A stretch of 13,631 nucleotides of DNA from Cytophagales bacterium (GTDB lineage Bacteria; Bacteroidota; Bacteroidia; Cytophagales; Cyclobacteriaceae). Positions 1 to 6,656 of the stretch are shown piece after piece; within the stretch, counting starts at the first letter, position 1, and every line of letters begins with the position of its first letter. Where the stretch lies: NCBI GenBank assembly GCA_003454975.1, contig DMST01000357.1, positions 43,379 to 57,009 of the forward strand, in the 5' to 3' direction. The notes beneath the pieces are model-generated. The model ran no database searches, was not told the origin of the DNA, and worked only from the letters and a program-made list of their open reading frames with translations. The position numbers were made by a program, and so were the translations under genes.

Positions 1-623
1 GTTCTGTGTTTCGAGACTTCCCCGAGGGCACGGTGCATATGGCAGCCGTAGATAGCAGTGGCCCGCCCAATAGACCCTTTGTGGCTGCCCATATTGAGGG
101 ACACTTCTTCATAGGCCCGGATAACGGCTTGCTCTCCTTAATTAGCGAGCAACCACCCCATGGGGTGCATCGTTTGCCCGCTCCTGAGGTGGCCACCACC
201 TTTCCGGAAAAAGTGCTTTTCCCGAAAGCAGCCTTGGCCCTAGCCAAAGAGCAAGATCTTGCCCAAGTGGGTATTCCCTATGAGGAAGGCCTTCGCCGGC
301 TTATTGACCGCAAGGCTAAAGCCAATCGCCAGTTAATTTTGGGGGCGGTGATCCAAGTAGACCACTATGGTAATCTGATTACCAACATAAACCAGCAGGA
401 TTTTGACATCCTGAGCAAGAACAAATCTTATACCGTGAAGTTTGGCCGGGAACGCATGCCCCGTGTGCAGCAGTACTTTCAGGAGTCCGATCCTGGAGAT
501 TGCTTTTTGGTGTTCAATAGCCTGGGATTATTGCAGATTGGCATCAATCAAGGCAATGCCTCCGAGCTCTTAGGGCTTAATTATGATAGCCCAGTGAGCA
601 TTGAGTTTCATGGAGGGGAATAA
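1..623 (+). CDS. SAM hydroxide adenosyltransferase (DUF62 family), 5' truncated
   Basis: The reading frame is open to the left edge (the codon at 3-5 is TCT), so the N-terminus lies outside the window and the GTG at 6 is probably an internal valine. The visible 205 residues carry the family landmarks: GHFFIGPDNGLLSL at about residues 32-45, and VIQVDHYGNLITNI at about 115-128 opening the C-terminal beta-barrel domain. Characterised members hydrolyse S-adenosylmethionine to adenosine and methionine using water or hydroxide, and are related to fluorinase and chlorinase. Full-length members are roughly 260-280 residues, so about 60 residues should be missing. The VDSSGPPNRPFVAA segment occupies the place where many non-Bacteroidota members read VDPGVGT. 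The protein is presumably cytosolic. Family assignment is strong; the physiological role is unsettled for the whole family. Confidence 0.88.
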   Translation, partial: SVFRDFPEGTVHMAAVDSSGPPNRPFVAAHIEGHFFIGPDNGLLSLISEQPPHGVHRLPAPEVATTFPEKVLFPKAALALAKEQDLAQVGIPYEEGLRRLIDRKAKANRQLILGAVIQVDHYGNLITNINQQDFDILSKNKSYTVKFGRERMPRVQQYFQESDPGDCFLVFNSLGLLQIGINQGNASELLGLNYDSPVSIEFHGGE

Positions 624-690
624 GCCAGGGTACCAGGAACAAGGTGAAAATGGAGAGTAGGTTTTTTAGTTCAAGACTAACCATAGGAAA

Positions 691-987
691 ATGCTAATAC
701 GCGTAGTGCGAATGACTTTTCAGGAGGATAAGGTAGAGGACTTTTTAGCCTTGTTTGAAGCTACAAAGGAACGGATTAGGCATTTTGAGGGGTGCCATCA
801 CCTGGAATTACTTCAAGATTATCATCAGCCAAATATCTTTAGTACCTATAGCCACTGGATAGACGATGCTGCTTTGGATGCCTATCGCCATTCTGATTTG
901 TTCAAAGAGGTATGGGCCAATACCAAGGCATTATTTTCGGATAAGCCCATCGCGTTCTCTTCTAGGCTCCACATTAAAGTGGATTGA
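691..987 (+). CDS. ABM-domain protein, putative quinol monooxygenase
   Basis: A complete 98-residue protein, the usual length for a single antibiotic-biosynthesis-monooxygenase (ABM) domain of the dimeric alpha+beta ferredoxin-like fold. It begins with an edge strand (MLIRVVRMTF), then a helix (residues 13-31), then a strand with the typical GCHHLELLQD pattern (34-43). IFSTYSHWIDDAALDAYRHS (49-68) matches the family pattern of an aromatic strand followed by 'W.s..al.ahr.s'. Relatives include YgiN-type quinol monooxygenases and heme-degrading enzymes; the sequence does not tell which. It lies 67 bases after the DUF62 gene on the same strand, so co-transcription is possible. The ATG at 691 is the only sensible start. 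Confidence 0.8.
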   Translation: MLIRVVRMTFQEDKVEDFLALFEATKERIRHFEGCHHLELLQDYHQPNIFSTYSHWIDDAALDAYRHSDLFKEVWANTKALFSDKPIAFSSRLHIKVD

Positions 988-1005
988 AAGTCCTGCCAAA
1001 CACTC

Positions 1006-1037
1006 CCAGGCTACTGCTTTCTGTCTGTAGTGCCTGG
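1006..1037. terminator. Hairpin between convergent genes, possible terminator
   Basis: CCAGGC at 1006-1011 pairs with GCCTGG at 1032-1037. ACT (1013-1015) and AGT (1029-1031) extend the stem past a one-base bulge, leaving a 13-base loop. It sits in the 58-base gap between the convergent ABM and permease genes, where a bidirectional terminator is expected. Neither side has a clear T-run, so an intrinsic terminator is only a moderate inference. Confidence 0.4.
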
Positions 1038-1061
1038 CCAATGGTTTATTCCGGCCAATGG
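1036..1061 (+). repeat. Short direct repeat GGCCAATGG (two copies)
   Basis: The nonamer GGCCAATGG occurs at 1036-1044 and again at 1053-1061. The first copy overlaps the right arm of the intergenic hairpin and the second lies in the 3' end of the permease gene. It may be the trace of a small duplication that formed or altered the permease C-terminus (the last residues are RHWPE). No function is implied. Confidence 0.4.
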
Positions 1062-2134
1062 CGAAACGTAAAGTAGCGCCAGGCCATCAAGACTCCGAGG
1101 GTCAGGAGGACTACCGAAACGAGCCACAAGGGTACTCCGTACATGATGAACACCGTACCGGCAATTAGCCAGCGAAATAGCCTACCCATCCGGAAGCTGA
1201 GATCCGTAGGCCAGCGATAGCTATATAGGTAGAGACCTAACAGTCCTAGTGAACCCAATAGAAAGCCTTCCCACCATTCGGAGGCCGATAAATTGACCCT
1301 CTCCATGCGTATCCAGACAATGGCCTCTGGTAGCCAGAGGGCAAAGACAAGGATGGATAATTGGAAGATCCTTTTCCACCAGGGGTAGGGTAGGTTAAAT
1401 AGCCACCCTAAGCGCTCCTGAAAGAAGGTCTGGAGGGCGTTGAATAGGGGGACATGAGCGAGTAGGATCACCCATATGCCTAGCCCATAGGCCCGCAGGT
1501 CGTAGCTCTCTGCTTGGGCGTAGGCGCTGGTGCCCACGAGCATAAGTACGGTGAAGATTTTAGTGCCGAGTGTAAGCCAGGTTTGCTCTTTCTGGAAGAA
1601 AAGAAATGACCATTGCCACAAGGGCCTGCTCTTGCGGTGTCCACGCTGCGCCCATTGCCATCCTTCCGGGTTTTTCAGCCGATAATTTAACACCCATACG
1701 CCTAATGAATGCCATGAACCAAGGGCCAATCCTAGGGCTAGAATCCACCAGTGGCCATACGCTTCCATACCCACAGCCATCATGAATATACCGTAGAGCG
1801 TAACCGGGAGCAGGCAGCCGAGCATAATCAACCTCAGAGCCAGCCGTTGTTTTCTTGGGGAGTAGGTGCGCAATGCTTGCGTTAGAAATTGGTACTCGCG
1901 TAGGCTTAGCATCCTAACCAGGTATCGGATGACGTACAACGTATAGGCCAGCCAGAAAGCCATGGGGTATAGCATCATGGCAGGGGCAGCTGTAAAGAAT
2001 TGAGCCAATGCCAGATGCTCTGTGGAAGATAGAATACCAAAGGCCACCCCGAACCAGACCAGGAATAGGCCAAGCTGCTCGCGATAATAGCGATTGACTA
2101 CCCCCTTTCTCAGAACATTCAGGAGCGCTTTCAA
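1046..2134 (-). CDS. ABC transporter permease-like multi-pass membrane protein
   Basis: A 362-residue very hydrophobic protein. I count about nine to ten membrane segments, at roughly residues 22-38, 48-73, 98-124, 128-151, 188-207, 216-234, 252-275, 287-306 and 318-354 (the last long enough for two). Charged clusters between them (for example RSLREYQF-type and KNPEGWQW-type loops) suit cytoplasmic loops. No named family motif is visible. The assignment as the permease of an ABC-2-like exporter rests on context: its ATG overlaps the stop of the upstream ABC ATPase gene by 4 bases (2131-2134), an arrangement typical of translationally coupled partner subunits. The substrate is unknown. It is the last gene of the leftward cluster and faces a hairpin at 1006-1037. 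Confidence 0.75.
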   Translation of the reverse strand: MKALLNVLRKGVVNRYYREQLGLFLVWFGVAFGILSSTEHLALAQFFTAAPAMMLYPMAFWLAYTLYVIRYLVRMLSLREYQFLTQALRTYSPRKQRLALRLIMLGCLLPVTLYGIFMMAVGMEAYGHWWILALGLALGSWHSLGVWVLNYRLKNPEGWQWAQRGHRKSRPLWQWSFLFFQKEQTWLTLGTKIFTVLMLVGTSAYAQAESYDLRAYGLGIWVILLAHVPLFNALQTFFQERLGWLFNLPYPWWKRIFQLSILVFALWLPEAIVWIRMERVNLSASEWWEGFLLGSLGLLGLYLYSYRWPTDLSFRMGRLFRWLIAGTVFIMYGVPLWLVSVVLLTLGVLMAWRYFTFRHWPE

Positions 2135-2769
2135 ATTGCCGTGAGGGTTTGGTTAGCGAGTTGGTAGGCGCCGTTGATGGGCAGGAGTTGGTCGTCCCAG
2201 GCCTGGTGGCTACTCATTACAAAGCAAGTACCAGCCTTTTGTCGTTCGGCAATTAATTCTAGTAGGGTAATTTGGGTCTCAGGATCCAAGGTGATGAGGG
2301 GTTCATCCAATAGAATCCACCGGGGCTGGCCCAATAATGCCATGGCAAGCGATACCTTTTTGAGCATGCCGCTGCTATAGGTGTCTACTCGTTGGTAGCG
2401 GTAGTCTCCTATACCCAGCGCATCACATAGCGTAGAAAGCTGCCCTTGGGGGGATTGTTTGGTTTCTGCCACCAGCGCCATCAGGTCTTCCCCAGTTAAG
2501 AAATTGGGAAATAGCGGTTCTGCTTCGCCATAGTTGATGCGCAAGCGATAGGCCTGAGCATGCTTTTGAGGATGGTATTGTTCGTCGAGCCAAATGTCAC
2601 CGACAAAGGGGTGCATTCCGGCAAGGCATCGAAATAGGGTAGTTTTACCCGCTCCGTTTTCACCTTTAATCCAGTAAATGCCGTCAGGCAGCGAAAAATC
2701 GGCCAACTGTAAGATGGTCCGTTGGCCGTAGCTTTTTTCTAAAGTGGGGATGCGCAACATGGTACCCAT
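2131..2769 (-). CDS. ABC transporter ATP-binding protein
   Basis: A 212-residue single nucleotide-binding domain, short for the family. Walker A is GENGAGKT at residues 36-43, the signature loop is YSSGMLKKVS at 131-140, Walker B is WILLDEP at 151-157, a D-loop-like TLDPET lies at 160-165, and the switch histidine is in MSSH (H188). The Q-loop is unusual: INYGEAEPLFPN (78-89) aligns with the common 'IGYLPQEPLLPN', leaving alanine or glutamate where glutamine is expected. The protein should power transport by the permease whose gene overlaps its 3' end. The start could also be the internal ATG at 2760 (MLRIPTLEKSYG), which is closer to the usual start of the domain. The SUI1-like gene lies 68 bases upstream on the same strand, so a shared transcript is plausible. 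Confidence 0.92.
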   Translation of the reverse strand: MGTMLRIPTLEKSYGQRTILQLADFSLPDGIYWIKGENGAGKTTLFRCLAGMHPFVGDIWLDEQYHPQKHAQAYRLRINYGEAEPLFPNFLTGEDLMALVAETKQSPQGQLSTLCDALGIGDYRYQRVDTYSSGMLKKVSLAMALLGQPRWILLDEPLITLDPETQITLLELIAERQKAGTCFVMSSHQAWDDQLLPINGAYQLANQTLTAI

Positions 2770-2837
2770 CCCAACGAAGGCAGACGGACCAGGGATAGGA
2801 AATTTAGGCCAGTGGCCTGGGGGCTATGCTAATGGGA

Positions 2838-3191
2838 TCAACCGCCCGATTTTTTGGCATGATAGCCTTCTTTCTGCAAGATAGTGAGCACCTTATCACG
2901 CACATCACCTTGGATGAGTACTTCGTAGTCCTTTACACTGCCGCCTACCCCGCACTTGGACTTGAGCATCTTGCCCAGGTCTTTCAGGTCGTCATCCGAT
3001 CCTACAAAACCGACTACCCGTGTTACCACCTTATTGCCTCCCTTGCGGTCCAGGTGAATGCGCAAGTCTTGCTCTGAAGGGGGTAGTGTCTCATCTTCCC
3101 CTTCGCCGTCCTGTGAATAATCAAATTCATCACTGGTGGAATAGACTACCCCATCCCGGTTCTTCCAGTCGTTTTTCTTTTTGCGTGCCAT
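2838..3191 (-). CDS. SUI1/eIF1-like translation initiation factor family protein
   Basis: A 117-residue protein with a basic start (MARKKKNDWK), an acidic linker (residues 21-37) and a SUI1 fold at about 40-114. Diagnostic features are the basic strand DRKGGNKVVTRVVGF (48-62) and LKSKCGVGGSVKDYEVLIQG (76-95), followed by DVRDKVLTILQKEGY. Family relatives are bacterial YciH and archaeal/eukaryotic eIF1, which affect start-codon selection on the small ribosomal subunit; in bacteria the protein is non-essential and its exact job is not settled. Its start lies 7 bases after the stop of the CoA-binding gene, so the two are probably co-transcribed. The protein should be cytosolic. Confidence 0.9.
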   Translation of the reverse strand: MARKKKNDWKNRDGVVYSTSDEFDYSQDGEGEDETLPPSEQDLRIHLDRKGGNKVVTRVVGFVGSDDDLKDLGKMLKSKCGVGGSVKDYEVLIQGDVRDKVLTILQKEGYHAKKSGG

Positions 3192-3198
3192 AGGCCTA

Positions 3199-3579
3199 TT
3201 AGAACTGTCGTGAGCGAAGCATCACCAAGGTGCAGGCTTCTATAACTTCGATGCCTTGCTTGAGTGCTGCTTGGTAAAGCTCGGAATTTTCAGCTCCCGG
3301 ATTGAAAATAATGCGTTTCGGGCGCAAAGAAAGCAAATACTCGTGATAAGGCGCCAAGTTACTGGCCCCGACATATAAGGTAAGCGTATGGACGTCTTCT
3401 ACTTTTGGTTGCTCCCGAATATCTAGTATTTCTTTGCCCAACACTTCTCCCTTTTTGATACCCAAAGGGATAAAAGGAAAGCCGTCTTCACTAAGCATTT
3501 CCGAGGCTAGCCAAGCGTATCTATTTGTGTTGGGAGTAGCACCTACCACCACCGTCTGTTTTGTTTCAGCTCCGACCAT
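3199..3579 (-). CDS. CoA-binding domain protein (CoA_binding_2 family)
   Basis: A 126-residue Rossmann-like protein of usual length for this small family (YccU type). The nucleotide-binding turn is VVVGATPNTNRYA at residues 10-22. LGIKKGEVLGKEI (39-51) follows the family's 'P..p....i.G' strand, and IIFNPGAENSEL (90-101) with ACTLVML (115-121) are near-signature motifs for the group. No enzymatic reaction is established; members are thought to bind CoA or a related nucleotide. It is the first gene of the leftward cluster and is divergent from the gene at 3664, with 84 AT-rich bases between them. I found no exact TAnnTTTG element for it there. Confidence 0.85.
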   Translation of the reverse strand: MVGAETKQTVVVGATPNTNRYAWLASEMLSEDGFPFIPLGIKKGEVLGKEILDIREQPKVEDVHTLTLYVGASNLAPYHEYLLSLRPKRIIFNPGAENSELYQAALKQGIEVIEACTLVMLRSRQF

Positions 3580-3663
3580 CAGTATGGTATAGATTAAACT
3601 TTTTCTTTGAATAACTACAATATGTATAAATTAATCCTATATTAGAGGACACACAATCTTTAC

Positions 3664-4062
3664 ATGGAAGTTCTCGAAAACCTTTACGCCAACGTAACCT
3701 TGGAGAGCGGTACCTATGATCATGCCATTAGTGTACGTTGGAAATCCCATGTAACCACAGAACAATACCTGGAAGTAATGCAAAAGGTATTGTATTTGTT
3801 CCAGGATCATCCTTCCTTCTCTGTATTGGTCATGGACAATACTCTTTTACCAGATTTGGAATTGGAGGCTTTTCAATGGACCCGGAAGAAATTTGTGTCT
3901 GCTATCCACGGAAAAATTACTCACGCGTATATCCATTTTCCCCACTCGCCCACGGTAGAGCAACTTAGGCAACGGTTAGTTTCGCAGCTAGAAGAGGCCG
4001 GTGTGGTTGTACACCTTACCGGGGCTCCGGAGGAACTGCAAGCAGCTATTGACCATCTTTAG
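3664..4062 (+). CDS. Hypothetical SpoIIAA/STAS-like protein
   Basis: A 132-residue soluble protein that I cannot name. The alternating pattern resembles the SpoIIAA/STAS-like fold seen in many Bacteroidota: a strand with ISVRWKSHVTTEQYLEVMQK (about residues 22-41), a strand FSVLVMDNTLLPD (52-64) ending at an acidic turn, a helix containing FQWTRKKFVSAI, a strand ITHAYIHFP (86-94), and a final helix and strand (VVVHLTGAPEELQAAI). The DNT segment stands where STAS domains put their conserved D-S loop, but the phosphorylatable serine is not clear. It has no signal peptide or membrane segment. It is divergent from the CoA-binding gene, and its TAG stop overlaps the TAA stop of the opposing FAD enzyme gene. 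Confidence 0.65.
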   Translation: MEVLENLYANVTLESGTYDHAISVRWKSHVTTEQYLEVMQKVLYLFQDHPSFSVLVMDNTLLPDLELEAFQWTRKKFVSAIHGKITHAYIHFPHSPTVEQLRQRLVSQLEEAGVVVHLTGAPEELQAAIDHL

Positions 4063-5633
4063 GGCTTGCTATAGCGGGCGGCAAGTTGCTCGGCGAAGCG
4101 TTCGCCATCCATAGCCGCCGAAACGATACCACCAGCAAAGCCTGCGCCCTCTCCGCATGGAAAAAGCCGTTTCACCTCCACGTGCTCCAATGTTTCTCGT
4201 TCACGTGGAATGCGAACTGGGCTACTGGTTCGACTTTCTACCCCAACAATCTGCGCCTCATTAGTCAGATAGCCCTTCATCTTGCGTCCAAATTGCTCAA
4301 AGCCATGCCGAAGTCGGTGCGCAATTTGCGGAGGCAAAACCTCGTCCATGTCCATGCTAAGTAAGCCGGGTTGGTAAGAAGTAGGCAATAGATCTTTGGA
4401 AACCTTGCGGCGCACAAAGTCGCTCATACGCTGGGCGGGCGCTACCTGGCTATTGCCAGCTAGCTCACAAGCACGCCGCTCAACGGCTGCCTGAAAGGCT
4501 AAACCTGCCAGAGGTCCCTGATCGGTGTGCTCCGTCCAATCTTGCTCGTCCACAGATACTACCATGCCTGAGTTAGCGTATTTGGAATTGCGACGGCTGG
4601 GGCTCATGCCGTTCACTACTACCTCACCGGGGGCGGTGGCAGAGGGTACTATGAAGCCACCCGGACACATGCAGAAGCTAAAAACCCCCTTCTTTTCGCC
4701 CTTGTAGCCTACCTGATGCACCAGCGAGTAGGCGGCGGCAGGTAGGTGTTCGCCACGCTCAGGACGCCGGTATTGGATCTGATCGATGAGAGACTGCTGA
4801 TGCTCTATGCGGACGCCGAGGGCAAAGGGCTTGGCCTCAATCTTTACGTGTCGGTCGTGTAGCAGCTGAAATATATCGCGCGCCGAATGGCCCGTAGCCA
4901 GTATGACACCCTGGCCTTCATAGGCGGTTCCATCTTGAGTGACAACCCCACGCATCTCACCTTGGACTAGTATGAAATCCGTAACCTTGGTGTCAAAATG
5001 CACTTCTCCACCTTTCTGCCTGATAGTCTCTCGAAGAGCTTCCACAATCTTGGGCAGCTTATTGGTACCTATGTGTGGGTGTGCGTCTACTAGTATTTCT
5101 TCTGTAGCCCCGTGGGCCACCAGTATTTCTAAGATGCGGCGTAGATCGCCTCGTTTTTTGGAACGCGTGTACAATTTCCCGTCCGAATAGGTGCCTGCCC
5201 CACCTTCGCCAAAGCAGTAGTTGGACTCCGGATTTACCGTTTGGTGCTTGTTGATGGCCGCCAGATCTCTTCGGCGGGCCTTTACATCCTTGCCCCGTTC
5301 TAGCACGATGGGTTTTAACCCTAACTCAATGAGACGCAAGGCGGCAAATAAACCGGCAGGCCCGGCACCTACCACAAGTGCTTGCGGTCTAGTAGAAACG
5401 TCCGGTAGCTGATCGATCCGGTATTCGATGAGGGGGGGGAGGGAGGAGCCCTCGGCGATTTGGGCTTTCAAGTTGACTTTAATCTGTCGGCTACGGGCAT
5501 CAATACTGCGGCGCAGCAAGCGGTAGTCAAACTGTCCTTCGGGAAGGTTGAGCCGCTGAGCAAGCAGAGTCTCTAAGCGGCTTGGGTCGAAGGCTTCTTC
5601 TGGCGAAGCCACCAAATCGTATTCGTGAAGCAT
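4059..5633 (-). CDS. NAD(P)/FAD-dependent dehydrogenase (COG2509 type)
   Basis: A 524-residue flavoprotein. An N-terminal domain of about 80 residues precedes the FAD dinucleotide-binding fold LVVGAGPAGLFAALRL (86-101), whose first strand ends in LERG (111-114). FGEGGAGTYSDGKLYTRSKK (141-160) is the hallmark of this uncharacterised dehydrogenase family. GVILATGHSARD (242-253) is the ATG motif, and PCGEGAGFAGGIVSAAMDG (492-510) is the C-terminal FAD-contacting motif. CMCPGGFIVP (321-330) is also typical. The length agrees with full-length members. The fold predicts a redox enzyme; the substrate is not known. It is a monocistronic cytosolic gene with an exact TAnnTTTG promoter element 36 bases before its ATG, and it converges with the 3664 gene through overlapping stops. 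Confidence 0.9.
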   Translation of the reverse strand: MLHEYDLVASPEEAFDPSRLETLLAQRLNLPEGQFDYRLLRRSIDARSRQIKVNLKAQIAEGSSLPPLIEYRIDQLPDVSTRPQALVVGAGPAGLFAALRLIELGLKPIVLERGKDVKARRRDLAAINKHQTVNPESNYCFGEGGAGTYSDGKLYTRSKKRGDLRRILEILVAHGATEEILVDAHPHIGTNKLPKIVEALRETIRQKGGEVHFDTKVTDFILVQGEMRGVVTQDGTAYEGQGVILATGHSARDIFQLLHDRHVKIEAKPFALGVRIEHQQSLIDQIQYRRPERGEHLPAAAYSLVHQVGYKGEKKGVFSFCMCPGGFIVPSATAPGEVVVNGMSPSRRNSKYANSGMVVSVDEQDWTEHTDQGPLAGLAFQAAVERRACELAGNSQVAPAQRMSDFVRRKVSKDLLPTSYQPGLLSMDMDEVLPPQIAHRLRHGFEQFGRKMKGYLTNEAQIVGVESRTSSPVRIPRERETLEHVEVKRLFPCGEGAGFAGGIVSAAMDGERFAEQLAARYSKP

Positions 5634-5668
5634 GGGAAAGGGAGTTAGCCTTTAAACCAATAATAATG

Positions 5669-5676
5669 CAAAGGTA
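5669..5676 (-). promoter_or_regulatory. Bacteroidota -7 element TACCTTTG for the FAD dehydrogenase
   Basis: Read on the minus strand, 5676 to 5669 is TACCTTTG, an exact match to the TAnnTTTG consensus of the primary sigma factor of Bacteroidota. GTTTCC lies about 19 bases upstream in the -33 position, where TTTG is the consensus. The distance to the ATG at 5633 leaves a short leader. Identification is from pattern and position only. Confidence 0.6.
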
Positions 5677-5740
5677 GTATGCGCAGCGTGGAAACCTTAT
5701 CATAGAACAGATCCTTTTACTGCTGTAATTATTCGGCTCC

Positions 5741-6163
5741 ATGAAACAGCTACGTCGTTCACCTTGGCCTTGGTATTATCTCGTGTTGGCTTTAATTACG
5801 CTATTAGACATTATCGATCACCTGACACGAGATACTGATCGGTTCCGAAATCAATCTGAGCAGTGGATTTTGTTCAGCATTAGCTCATATCTAGTTATGG
5901 TGGTGGTAATTCATTGGGCTCAGGCTTTTTTTAATGAGAAAAATCGGAGGTTGCACGAGTTGTGGGCAGCAGTGGCCATCATAATTGGAGCCTTAACACA
6001 TCAATTGGTTACCGGGCCTATGCTGGACCAGTTGATTCATGGGGAGCGAACTTTACGGTTTCTGTTTAATCCGGCAACGCTGGTGGCGGGTTTGGTGATA
6101 TACTATATTGTATATGGGGTGTGGTACCGTGTTGTGGGGCGTAGATTGAAACCCAGGCGATAG
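5741..6163 (+). CDS. Small four-helix integral membrane protein, function unknown
   Basis: A 140-residue membrane protein that I do not recognise. It has four hydrophobic segments: about residues 11-27 (WYYLVLALITLLDIIDHL region), 42-62, 73-93 (WAAVAIIIGALTHQLVTG) and 108-130 (ATLVAGLVIYYIVYGVWY). It starts with positive charges (MKQLRRS) and ends with a strongly basic tail (GRRLKPRR), so both termini are probably cytoplasmic. Histidines sit in the helices or at their ends (H27, H58, H87), as do the acidic residues D23 and D26; they could bind metal or heme, but no motif proves it. It is divergent from the FAD enzyme, and a gene-poor stretch follows it. Confidence 0.7.
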   Translation: MKQLRRSPWPWYYLVLALITLLDIIDHLTRDTDRFRNQSEQWILFSISSYLVMVVVIHWAQAFFNEKNRRLHELWAAVAIIIGALTHQLVTGPMLDQLIHGERTLRFLFNPATLVAGLVIYYIVYGVWYRVVGRRLKPRR

Positions 6164-6616
6164 GTTTGACTCGATTTTTGGTTGGGTGTGATCCGGTCCT
6201 TTTCTTATTACGGGGGTAGAGAATTGCCTGCCTTCGATAACCTCAAATGAGTGCGCAGCGGACCGTTGCCGCGCACTCCAAATGAAATTCAAATGGGTGC
6301 ATACCTCTCCCAACTCTCCATGGCTAAGACTCTAGGGGGGGTATTCATTCTTCTCAATTTAACTAAGGAGCTGGTAGGCTCCCAACAATGACCGGTGGGA
6401 GAACCAAGTTTCAGAGGCCTCATGGATTGGCAAGGGGCTTTACCATAGGTAGGAGGGGGCTCACCAGGAAAGGGAGGTTTTCTTCGATCAAAAAGCTGCC
6501 TTTCTATTTGTTTTAGTAGGATTTGCCATCATCAGTTTCATCTTAAACGGAATGTACTTTGCTCGTCTACTGAGGCAAACCGTCTGATGGCTTACTTTTT
6601 AGGGCCGGGTAGTGGC
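6164..6616. other. Gene-poor stretch with hairpin and two short open frames
   Basis: I see no complete conventional gene here. It holds a perfect 8-base inverted repeat at 6249-6256 and 6271-6278 (GAGTGCGC / GCGCACTC), with inner GG/CC pairing but no T-run. It also holds a possible 32-codon frame at 6293-6391 (ATG start, middle GGVFILLNL) and a 44-codon stop-to-stop frame at 6453-6587 lacking a usable start. The latter encodes a convincing membrane helix (FLFVLVGFAIISFILNGMYF). Both could be decayed gene fragments or chance. A weaker inverted repeat, CTCCCA / TGGGAG, lies at about 6379-6401. Confidence 0.45.
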
Positions 6617-6624
6617 TACCTTTG
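6617..6624 (+). promoter_or_regulatory. Bacteroidota -7 element TACCTTTG for the 6657 gene
   Basis: An exact TAnnTTTG match, the same octamer as found before the FAD dehydrogenase gene. A T-rich block at 6596-6600 stands about 20 bases upstream, in the -33 position. It lies 33 bases before the ATG at 6657. Because it is downstream of the alternative GTG at 6612, it argues that translation starts at 6657. Confidence 0.55.
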
Positions 6625-6656
6625 TAGGAGTATTTGACCCACTACTTTTCCGAATT

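Noticed and set aside
2826..3077. 83-residue plus-strand open frame
   Set aside because: Antisense to the SUI1-like gene, which has clear family motifs.
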